Assembly (NCBI GenBank): GCA_002359075.1
Contig: DEQA01000006.1
Coordinates: 1,238 to 9,301, forward strand
Length of the DNA stretch: 8,064 bases
Source of the DNA: Planococcaceae bacterium UBA3378
Lineage (GTDB): Bacteria; Bacillota; Bacilli; Bacillales_A; Planococcaceae
Direction of reading: 5' to 3'
Positions within the stretch are counted from its first letter, which is position 1, and the number at the start of each line of letters is the position of its first letter. This document shows positions 1-5,844 of the stretch, one piece after another. Below the pieces are notes generated by a model. The model was not told the origin of the DNA and did no database searches. It saw nothing but the letters and a program-made list of their open reading frames with translations. The position numbers and the translations under genes are program-made.

Positions 1-597
1 ACAATCTGTCTATTAGTGATGACAAATATGTTCGTCGCAAAGGGGACGGATTTTGGCACGGTGACACTAGCCGCCAATGCGCTATTATTTCAAATGCAAT
101 ATATCATTTCGTATATGTTTGACGGTTTAGCCAATGCGTCCAGCGTATTTGCGGGAAAAGCAACAGGCGGGAAGGACCCGAAAGCGTTAAAAAATGTCCT
201 GTCTATTTCCTCTGTTCATACAGCGTTTATGGGAGGCGTGCTAGCAGTAGTCATGCTACTTGCGGGGAACGGTATCATAACAGTCTTTACGACGATTGAA
301 GAGGTCGTAATGGCCAGTCGGGAATATATGTTATGGCTGGCTGTGTTTCCGGTAGTCGTAGGAATCGGGCTTGTTTATTACGGTATTTTTACCGGCTGTA
401 CGTATACAGCGCCGATCCGGGATTCGATGGTGCTTTCGCTGCTTATTTTCATAGGTGCCTACTTTTACCTAATACCGCTCTATGGAAATCACGGGCTGTG
501 GTTTGCGTTTATTTTGTTTAGCTTAGCGCGAAGTGTATTTCTTTTTATGTATACAGGTAAATTAATGCGCCGTGCCATTTCTGGAGGCAGCGGGTGA
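1..597 (+). CDS. MATE family efflux transporter, DinF-like, C-terminal part (5' end outside window)
   Basis: The reading frame is open at the left edge, so this is the last ~198 codons of a longer gene. MATE proteins are usually about 440-460 aa with 12 membrane helices, so roughly the C-terminal six-helix lobe is visible. The stretch LAANALLFQMQ followed by FDGLANASSVFAGKATG matches the conserved helix 7-8 region of DinF-subgroup MATE proteins (family pattern LAAN...DGfA.a...GqatG). Several hydrophobic helices and a short basic tail (KLMRRAISGGSG) follow. The protein should be a cation-driven antiporter in the cytoplasmic membrane; its substrate cannot be read from the sequence. The GTG and ATG codons at 16-21 are internal, not the start. 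The stop codon overlaps the GTG start of the next gene (GTGA), and the last codons contain that gene's GGAGG ribosome site. It is therefore co-transcribed with the downstream importer, which suggests a shared substrate or pathway (inference). Confidence 0.88.
   Translation, partial: TICLLVMTNMFVAKGTDFGTVTLAANALLFQMQYIISYMFDGLANASSVFAGKATGGKDPKALKNVLSISSVHTAFMGGVLAVVMLLAGNGIITVFTTIEEVVMASREYMLWLAVFPVVVGIGLVYYGIFTGCTYTAPIRDSMVLSLLIFIGAYFYLIPLYGNHGLWFAFILFSLARSVFLFMYTGKLMRRAISGGSG
583..587 (+). promoter_or_regulatory. Ribosome binding site supporting the GTG start at 594
   Basis: GGAGG lies 6 nt before GTG at 594, inside the last codons of the MATE gene. The alternative ATG at 615 has only a short AAGG at 607-610, 4 nt away, which is too close. 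The stronger site favours GTG 594, although homologues commonly begin near MWQYVGKR, the ATG 615 start. Confidence 0.6.
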
Positions 598-1553
598 GGG
601 GTGGACAAGGTAACATGTGGCAGTATGTAGGTAAACGATTTTTGCAATTACTTCTTGTGCTTTTGGGTGCTTCCTTTATTACATACGGGCTTGCCGCTAT
701 CAGTCCTAGCGACCCTGCAGAAATGAGGCTGCGCGCCAATGATACAATACCGACCGAAGAAGCGCTGGAGAAGCTTCGGGAAGAAATGGGGTTACATGAC
801 CCGTTTCTTGTGCAATACGGCAGCTGGCTGAAAAACGTGATTACGGGTGACCTCGGGTATTCGTACCATTACCGGGGATCAGTAGCAGAGGTGTTTTTGC
901 CTAAAATGCTTGTCACACTTGAATTAGCCGCAGCTGCTTTTGTGTTATTTTTCGTGGCGGCGATTGTGCTCGGCGTGCTTGCCGCCTTATACAAAAACAG
1001 ACTGGCCGATTTTTTCATACGCGGACTTTCGTTCATTGGCATCTCGATTCCTTCCTTCTGGCTCGGCCTGATCTTGCTGTACTTTCTCGCTGTAAAACTA
1101 AACTGGTTTACGGTGACAAAGACGGATTCCTTCAGCAGTATCGTGCTTCCGGTGTTGACACTTGCCTTTCCGCTGATCGGGAAGTATGCAAGGCTGATCC
1201 GTGCAGAAATGCTCGAACAGCTCACGCAGGATTATGTAGTAGCGGCTTATACAAAGGGGATAAAAGAGCACCGTATTCTCATGAAATATGTATTGCCGAA
1301 TGCCTTACTCAGCATGATCCCGTTAATCGGGCTGTCGATTGCTTCACTGTTGGGCGGAACGGTCATTGTGGAAAATATTTTTTCATGGCATGGCCTCGGC
1401 TCGATGGCTTTAGAGGCAATTGTCTATCGGGACTATACGGTACTGCAGGCGTATGTTCTTTTTATGACTGTGATCTATATCAGCGTGAACTTTCTCGCGG
1501 ATATCCTGCTGCACCTGCTGGACCCAAGAATCATGCCGGAAGGGGGTAAATAG
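594..1553 (+). CDS. nikB: NikB-type ABC transporter permease (nickel/metallophore/peptide importer)
   Basis: This is an inner permease subunit of an ABC importer of the DppBC/NikBC class. Using GTG 594 the protein is 319 aa; ATG 615 would give 312 aa. E. coli NikB is 314 aa. Hydrophobic segments lie near residues 16-36, 107-131, 143-166, 181-196, 240-258 and 284-309. The large loop after the first helix carries SDPAEMRLRAN then PTEEAL, which resembles the DPA..yLR...PT.E.L stretch of NikB. The cytoplasmic EAA loop that docks on the ATPase is at about 213-235 (DYVVAAYTKG ... YVLPNA). The C-terminus has GGTVIVENIF, RDYTVLQ and LLDPRI, also typical of NikB. It should pair with the following permease to form the membrane channel. 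The 4-nt overlap with the MATE gene and the abutting start of the next gene point to translational coupling. The true substrate could be nickel, a metal-metallophore complex or a peptide. Confidence 0.87.
   Translation: MRGGQGNMWQYVGKRFLQLLLVLLGASFITYGLAAISPSDPAEMRLRANDTIPTEEALEKLREEMGLHDPFLVQYGSWLKNVITGDLGYSYHYRGSVAEVFLPKMLVTLELAAAAFVLFFVAAIVLGVLAALYKNRLADFFIRGLSFIGISIPSFWLGLILLYFLAVKLNWFTVTKTDSFSSIVLPVLTLAFPLIGKYARLIRAEMLEQLTQDYVVAAYTKGIKEHRILMKYVLPNALLSMIPLIGLSIASLLGGTVIVENIFSWHGLGSMALEAIVYRDYTVLQAYVLFMTVIYISVNFLADILLHLLDPRIMPEGGK
1541..1546 (+). promoter_or_regulatory. Ribosome binding site for the GTG start at 1554
   Basis: AGGGGG lies 7 nt before GTG 1554, which directly abuts the TAG stop of the preceding permease gene. 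No in-frame ATG occurs until codon 12, which would cut into the first membrane helix, so GTG is the preferred start. Confidence 0.65.
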
Positions 1554-2387
1554 GTGATACATAGGAGAAAGAACGCGTTATGGATCATGATGGGGGGTAT
1601 GGTTCTGTTCATTATTTTATTTTGCTTTCTCGCGCCTTTGTTTGCCCCGAATGATCCGCTGCAAACGAATCTTACACATATTTTAGAGCCGCCAAGTGGC
1701 CAGTTTCCGCTCGGCACGGATCAGGTAGGCCGGTGTATTCTTTCCCGCCTGCTGTACGGGGCAAAGGTTTCTTTAGGTCTTACATTGTTTTTGCTGGTGC
1801 TTGTCGCTGTCATCGGGATTGTGGTCGGTACACTCGCTGCACTCAAAGGGAAATGGCTGGATGCGTTCTTAATGCGGCTCGCTGATATGATTCTTTCTTT
1901 TCCGGAAATCATTTTTGTCATTGCGATCGTCGGCATATTAGGACCGGGGATTGGCAATATGATTCTGGCACTTTCTATTATTTGGTGGACGAAATATGCC
2001 AGACTGACACGCACGCTTATAATGCGGCATAAAAACAGCGAGTTTATCCATGCAGCTGTTATGGCGGGGGCAGGCAATAGAAAACTGCTCACGCATTACA
2101 TATTCCCGAATATTTTATCCCCGCTCATTGTGCAGTTTATGCTCGATATCGGCGGGATGCTGCTTACGATTGCCAGCTTGTCTTTTTTAGGGCTGGGTGT
2201 TCAAGCCCCGACACCTGAATGGGGAAGTATGCTGAGCGAAGGGCGGGCTTATATGCAGACAGCTCCTTCGCTCCTGATCTACCCGGGAATCGCTATTTTT
2301 ATTGTTGTCGCCATTTTCAATAGTATCGGCGACCTTGTACGCGACAACCTGGATCCAAAACAACGATCATATGGAGGAAGCAAATGA
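1554..2387 (+). CDS. nikC: NikC-type ABC transporter permease (nickel/metallophore/peptide importer)
   Basis: This is the second permease subunit, 277 aa, the same length as E. coli NikC. A short basic N-terminus and one membrane helix (about 9-31) lead to the family element FPLGTDQVGR (51-60), equivalent to the LGTDxxGRD motif of DppC/OppC/NikC proteins. Further helices lie near 72-96, 115-142, 187-214 and 241-259. The EAA loop for ATPase docking is at about 163-186 (EFIHAAVMAGAG ... YIFPN). The stretch LDIGGMLL (197-204) followed by SFLGLGVQAPTPEWG (210-224) and GDLVRDNLDP closely resembles NikC, and the LDIG.M.L piece favours NikC over DppC/OppC. One departure is cysteine in place of aspartate after LGTDQVGR. 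It forms the channel with the preceding permease. Its stop overlaps the next gene's ATG (ATGA), indicating translational coupling. Confidence 0.87.
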   Translation: MIHRRKNALWIMMGGMVLFIILFCFLAPLFAPNDPLQTNLTHILEPPSGQFPLGTDQVGRCILSRLLYGAKVSLGLTLFLLVLVAVIGIVVGTLAALKGKWLDAFLMRLADMILSFPEIIFVIAIVGILGPGIGNMILALSIIWWTKYARLTRTLIMRHKNSEFIHAAVMAGAGNRKLLTHYIFPNILSPLIVQFMLDIGGMLLTIASLSFLGLGVQAPTPEWGSMLSEGRAYMQTAPSLLIYPGIAIFIVVAIFNSIGDLVRDNLDPKQRSYGGSK

Positions 2388-3931
2388 AGAAATGGTATCT
2401 ATTTGTAGTGAGTATCATCATCTGTAGTGTACTGGCAGCCTGCAGCGGGCAGGAAGTGGAACATGATGCGGCCGCAAAGGGCAAAAAAGAGCTCAATATG
2501 GCGCTGTTTTGGCTGGATAGCAATATCGAGCCGACAGAAGGCTGGAATGGCTGGACGCTGACGCGGACGGGTGTCGGGGAAAACCTTGTGCAGCTCGATG
2601 AAAACATGGAATTCAAGCCGGTCATTGCCGAGTCTTGGGAGCAGGTGGATGAGACAACGACTGTTTTTACGATCCGGGAAGGGGTCACATTCCATAACGG
2701 CAAGGCAGTCGATGGCGAGGCAGTCAAAGCATCGATTGAGCGTGCGCTGTCGTTAACAGACCGGGACGATATCAAAATCCCCGTCGAGTCTATTACGGCA
2801 GAGGGCCAAATCGTAACGATGAAAACGACTGCTCCGTTTGCAACGCTGATCAATCATTTAGCAGACCCTGTCTATATAATCGTAGATGCAGAGGCTGCGG
2901 AACATAATGAAGATTTCAAGTACAAGCCCGTCGCAACAGGCGCATTTAAAGTGGCGGAGTTTGATGCTGATAAAGGATTGACACTCCATAAGCATGATCA
3001 GCACTGGAGCGGAGACATTCATATAGATATCGTCCATGCCAAGTATATCCCCGATGATGCCACACGGGTGATGGCGCTGCAGTCCGGTGATGTGGACCTG
3101 GCAACACAAATTCCGGCAAAGGATCTTACGTTATTTGAAAACAAGGAAGATTTCCTCGTACAAAAAGGACCGAATCTGCGTATTTTTCTGCTGCGTTTAA
3201 ATATGGACACAGCTTACATGAAGGAGCTGGCGTTCAGACAAGCTCTTTCTTACGGGATGGATAAAGAGACGTACGCAAAAGAACTGGTCAATGGCCTTCC
3301 GGCAAAAGGTCCTTTCAACGATATGCTGTCCTTCGGCTATAAAGGAGAGGACCTTTATTCCTATCAGCCTGCTAAAGCGAAGGAGCTGTTGGATGAGCTC
3401 GGCTACACTGATACAGACGGAGACGGGATCCGGGAAGCTGCAGGGAAAAATATTGTCTTACGCTATGTATTTGCTACAAATCATGGCAGCGATGCGAAAA
3501 ATATAGGAGCCGCCATGCAGCAGCAATACAAAGAAATAGGGATCGGCCTGGAAATTGTCCAGGTAGAAAACTATGCAGATATCGCGAAAACAGGCGATTT
3601 TGATATGCTGTGGGAACGCTGGACCTCTGCACCGGCTGCGGATGCGGCGTATTTCCTGGAGGCAAGCTATAAAACGGGCGCAGCAGGCAATTACGGCCAC
3701 TACAGCAATGCGGCGTTTGATCAGCTTGTAGGGCAATTTGCGAATACACTGGAAAAAGAGCAGCGTGATCAATTAGGGCAAGAAGGAACGGCCTATTTAA
3801 TGGAAGATGTTGCGTCGCTCTTTATGTATTACCAGGAAGGAACGGTCGTCACAAACAAAAAGGTACAAGGCGTCCCCCGGTTTATTTCAGAAATCTACTA
3901 TATCGATGAACGGGTTACTATAAAGGAATGA
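2384..3931 (+). CDS. Substrate-binding lipoprotein of the Nik/Cnt-type ABC importer (SBP_bac_5 family)
   Basis: This 515-aa protein is the extracellular receptor that captures the ligand and delivers it to the two permeases. A signal peptide (MKKWYLFVVSIIICSVLAAC) ends in a lipobox LAAC with lipidated Cys20, so it is tethered to the outer face of the membrane. The family 5 solute-binding fold is shown by ESWEQVDETTTVFTIREGVTFHNGK, by ATGAFKVAEF, by DDATRVMALQSGDVDLA and by the late YSNAAFDQLV segment. WNGWTLTRTGVGE (54-66) and WERWTSAP (410-417) lie where NikA-like proteins place ligand-contacting Trp and Arg residues; this is an alignment by eye. E. coli NikA is 524 aa, a similar length. Metal-chelate, opine or peptide ligands all remain possible, so no symbol is given. 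The ATG has GGAGG 6 nt upstream and overlaps the permease stop. Binding proteins usually come first in such operons; here it is third. Confidence 0.88.
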   Translation: MKKWYLFVVSIIICSVLAACSGQEVEHDAAAKGKKELNMALFWLDSNIEPTEGWNGWTLTRTGVGENLVQLDENMEFKPVIAESWEQVDETTTVFTIREGVTFHNGKAVDGEAVKASIERALSLTDRDDIKIPVESITAEGQIVTMKTTAPFATLINHLADPVYIIVDAEAAEHNEDFKYKPVATGAFKVAEFDADKGLTLHKHDQHWSGDIHIDIVHAKYIPDDATRVMALQSGDVDLATQIPAKDLTLFENKEDFLVQKGPNLRIFLLRLNMDTAYMKELAFRQALSYGMDKETYAKELVNGLPAKGPFNDMLSFGYKGEDLYSYQPAKAKELLDELGYTDTDGDGIREAAGKNIVLRYVFATNHGSDAKNIGAAMQQQYKEIGIGLEIVQVENYADIAKTGDFDMLWERWTSAPAADAAYFLEASYKTGAAGNYGHYSNAAFDQLVGQFANTLEKEQRDQLGQEGTAYLMEDVASLFMYYQEGTVVTNKKVQGVPRFISEIYYIDERVTIKE

Positions 3932-3951
3932 CGCTGACGGGAGTCTGATGC

Positions 3952-4743
3952 ATGATGAATAAACTGCTGGACGTAAAATCCCTTACCGTTTCATACGGGG
4001 AAAGGGATGTGCTGAAGGATATTACGATGTCAATGGACGAAAGGGAAATTATCGCGATTGTCGGGGAAAGCGGCTGCGGCAAGACGACATTCATCAAAGC
4101 GGTCCTGCACATTTTATCCGCCGAAACGACAACATCAGGGGACATATTATTTGATGGACGTGATGTATCAAAATGGACAAAGCAGCAATGGCAAACGATC
4201 CGCGGGAAGGAGATCGGGCTTGTTTTTCAAAACCCGGGCTCGTTCTTCAATCCTATTATGAAAATAGGAAAACAATTTATAGAAGCAATACGCAGCCACG
4301 AAAAAGTAACGAAAGCAGAAGCGAAGGAAAAGGCGCTTTCCACCCTGCAGAAAATGGATTTCAGCAAAGAAGAGTGCCGGCGGATTTATCATGCTTATCC
4401 ATTTGAGCTGAGCGGCGGCATGAAGCAGCGTGTTGCCATCGCAATGGCGGTCGCCTTGGGGCCAAAGCTCATCCTCGCCGATGAGCCGACAAGTGCACTG
4501 GATGTGAGTACCCAGCAGCAGGTAATGGATGAGCTGCTGAATATTCGGCAGCAGTTTCATACGGGCATGCTGCTGGTGACGCATAATATTGGACTAGCTG
4601 CCTACATGGCTGACCGGATCATGGTCATGCAAAACGGGCAAGTAATCGAATTTGCAGAAACGGCCCGGATAATTGAGCAGCCGCGTGCTGACTACACAAA
4701 AAAACTATTACAGGCGGTGCCGGAGCTGAAAGGATGGTCATAA
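3952..4743 (+). CDS. Importer ATPase 1 (NikD/CntD/DppD-type ATP-binding protein)
   Basis: This 263-aa cytoplasmic ATPase powers the importer as one half of a heterodimer. Motifs in order are Walker A GESGCGKTT (38-46), Q-loop VFQNP (Q93), signature LSGGMKQR (153-160), Walker B LILADEP (173-179, catalytic E178), D-loop SALD, and switch histidine H211 in LLVTHN. All catalytic residues are present. The C-terminus ends soon after RADYTKKLLQAVPEL, a shortened oligo_HPY tail. DppD and OppD are about 330 aa with a longer, cysteine-bearing C-terminal extension that is absent here; E. coli NikD is 254 aa. The length therefore favours a Nik/Cnt system. ATG 3952 is preferred, with GGGAG at 3939-3943, 8 nt upstream; ATG 3955 is a possible alternative. 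The 20-nt gap after the binding protein is the only real spacer in the operon. Confidence 0.9.
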   Translation: MMNKLLDVKSLTVSYGERDVLKDITMSMDEREIIAIVGESGCGKTTFIKAVLHILSAETTTSGDILFDGRDVSKWTKQQWQTIRGKEIGLVFQNPGSFFNPIMKIGKQFIEAIRSHEKVTKAEAKEKALSTLQKMDFSKEECRRIYHAYPFELSGGMKQRVAIAMAVALGPKLILADEPTSALDVSTQQQVMDELLNIRQQFHTGMLLVTHNIGLAAYMADRIMVMQNGQVIEFAETARIIEQPRADYTKKLLQAVPELKGWS

Positions 4744-5558
4744 TGGCAGGACATGTGCTTCTTGAAGTAAAAGGGATGACCAAAAGCTATACAGATGGCA
4801 AAGGCGCTTTATGGACAGCAGTCGATCATGTAGATTTGACCGTCGAACACGGAGAGTGGATCGGCATTGTAGGAGAGAGCGGCAGCGGAAAAAGTACACT
4901 GGCGCGTCTACTATGCCATTTGGATAAAGCGGACGCCGGCAAGTTCCTAATTAACGGGCAGGATGCAGTCAGGTTAAGGAAAGCCGCGGGAACGGACTAT
5001 TATAAAAATCTGCAGATGATTTTCCAGGACCCGCTGAGTACGTTTAGCCCGCGGATGCGTATAGGTGACTATATAAGTGAACCGTTTATTAATTTTAAAC
5101 TGCTGAAGAAAAAGGAAGCAGCCCAACATGCAATCGATGTGCTTGCTTCGGTCGGATTGCCGGCAGAAATGGCGGACAAGTATCCGCACGAGCTGAGCGG
5201 CGGACAGCTTCAGCGTGTCTGTATCGCCCGGGCTGTCGGCGTAAAGCCGGATCTATTAATCTGTGATGAATGCACATCTGCGCTTGATGTGTCGACCCAG
5301 CAGCAGGTGATTCAGTACATTGTTGCGCTAAACAAAACGAGCCCGTTTGCCAATATTTTTATTACGCATGACATCGCTTTGGCAGAAAGCATCTGCGACC
5401 GTTTGTATGTGATGCAGGCAGGGAAATTTGTTGAAATGATCGAAAGCGGTCACCTTGTTCGCGATGCCAGGCATCCCTATACAAAAAAGCTGGTAACAGC
5501 CAGTTTGGCATTGAACAAATATCAGCAAAATGGACGGCTGGCTGCGTTCAATGGATGA
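4743..5558 (+). CDS. Importer ATPase 2 (NikE/CntF/DppF-type ATP-binding protein)
   Basis: This 271-aa cytoplasmic ATPase is the second nucleotide-binding subunit. Motifs are Walker A GESGSGKS (44-51), Q-loop IFQDP (Q95), signature LSGGQLQR (151-158), Walker B LLICDE (D175, catalytic E176), D-loop SALD, switch H209 in ITHD, and an oligo_HPY motif HPYTKKL (244-250). The residue after the catalytic glutamate is Cys (DECTSALD) where most relatives have Pro. E. coli NikE is 268 aa and DppF about 334 aa, so the size again fits the Nik/Cnt group. ATG 4743 is chosen because it forms a TAATG overlap with the preceding stop and has AAGGA at 4730-4734, 8 nt upstream. An in-frame ATG at 4734, with GGAG at 4722-4725, is nearly as good and would add three residues. 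It is the last gene of the operon; a terminator follows within 21 nt. Confidence 0.9.
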   Translation: MAGHVLLEVKGMTKSYTDGKGALWTAVDHVDLTVEHGEWIGIVGESGSGKSTLARLLCHLDKADAGKFLINGQDAVRLRKAAGTDYYKNLQMIFQDPLSTFSPRMRIGDYISEPFINFKLLKKKEAAQHAIDVLASVGLPAEMADKYPHELSGGQLQRVCIARAVGVKPDLLICDECTSALDVSTQQQVIQYIVALNKTSPFANIFITHDIALAESICDRLYVMQAGKFVEMIESGHLVRDARHPYTKKLVTASLALNKYQQNGRLAAFNG

Positions 5559-5578
5559 ACGAAGTTAATCGAAAAGAG

Positions 5579-5603
5579 ACATGGCAACGTGCCATGTTTT
5601 TTT
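5579..5603 (+). terminator. Rho-independent terminator of the MATE-ABC operon
   Basis: A perfect 8-bp stem, ACATGGCA paired with TGCCATGT, encloses a 3-nt loop (ACG), and the T-run reaches 5603. It begins 21 nt after the second ATPase stop codon. It should end the importer transcript and insulate the c-di-GMP gene, which would therefore need its own promoter. Confidence 0.88.
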
Positions 5604-5667
5604 GTGCTGAATTTTGTTATCTACCCGCTGTTTTCCATAGCGCCGAATACACCAAAAGTAAAAAGAC

Positions 5668-5690
5668 GTTTCACCCGTCCAAGTGGGTAT
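5668..5690 (+). promoter_or_regulatory. Possible sigma-B-like promoter upstream of the GGDEF-EAL gene
   Basis: GTTTCA at 5668-5673 and GGGTAT at 5685-5690 resemble the general-stress sigma-B consensus (GTTTAA, 12-15 nt, GGGTAT). The -10 is a perfect match, but the spacer is 11 nt, one short of the usual range, so this is tentative. Transcription from here would give a leader of about 145-150 nt. Confidence 0.3.
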
Positions 5691-5691
5691 A

Positions 5692-5708
5692 TCGACGGAT
5701 CTCGTCGA
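5692..5708. repeat. Inverted repeat TCGACG-GATCT-CGTCGA
   Basis: Two perfect 6-nt arms (5692-5697 and 5703-5708) flank a 5-nt centre. The repeat sits 2 nt downstream of the sigma-B-like GGGTAT, at the place where transcription would start. It could be an operator for a dimeric regulator or a small hairpin in the RNA. It has no T-run, so it is not a terminator. Confidence 0.4.
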
Positions 5709-5759
5709 GTGGAAGAACAATCAAATAATAGAAGGAAAAGAATGAAATATTTGTGGCAA

Positions 5760-5765
5760 TATAAT
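5760..5765 (+). promoter_or_regulatory. Possible sigma-A -10 element (TATAAT)
   Basis: This is a perfect TATAAT about 80 nt before the start codon. The region 16-18 nt upstream (around 5737-5743, AAAGAAT) is not like TTGACA, and there is no extended TG. A second candidate, TGGTAGTAT at 5782-5790, has the extended -10 form but also lacks a -35. Either could drive the c-di-GMP gene; neither is proven. Confidence 0.35.
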
Positions 5766-5830
5766 ATTTTCCGTAGGCATGTGGTAGTATGGGAATAGGA
5801 ACAACTATCCAAATATTACTAATAAATGTT

Positions 5831-5837
5831 AAGGCGG
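5831..5837 (+). promoter_or_regulatory. Ribosome binding site of the GGDEF-EAL gene
   Basis: AAGGCGG differs from AAGGAGG by one base and lies 7 nt before ATG 5845. No other start with a comparable site is nearby, which supports this start. Confidence 0.6.
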
Positions 5838-5844
5838 GATTCCT

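Larger units (their letters stand above)
5604..5844 (+). other. Intergenic region and presumed 5' leader of the GGDEF-EAL gene
   Basis: This 241-nt stretch between the terminator and the next start codon has no convincing gene; a 69-codon open frame at 5589-5798 starts inside the terminator and resembles no known family. It holds the candidate promoter elements and the inverted repeat listed separately. No known riboswitch class is recognisable. Confidence 0.6.

Noticed and set aside
16..21. GTG/ATG at the left edge as the start of a short MATE-like gene
   Set aside because: The frame stays open to base 1 and continues the conserved MATE sequence, so the codons are internal to a gene cut by the window edge.
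869..1225. Minus-strand open frame of 118 codons opposite the NikB-type permease
   Set aside because: It is a shadow of a well-supported membrane protein gene and has no family resemblance. The same holds for the other antisense and out-of-frame open frames.
3410..3436. DTDGDGIRE (residues 343-351 of the binding protein) as an EF-hand calcium site
   Set aside because: The same acidic loop is very common in family 5 binding proteins and is not by itself evidence of calcium regulation.
5589..5798. 69-codon + strand open frame in the intergenic region
   Set aside because: It starts inside the terminator loop and stem, lacks a credible ribosome site, and its product shows no recognisable features.
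5673..5830. Possible c-di-GMP riboswitch in the leader of the c-di-GMP gene
   Set aside because: I could not find the conserved class I or class II core sequences; only small hairpins are visible.
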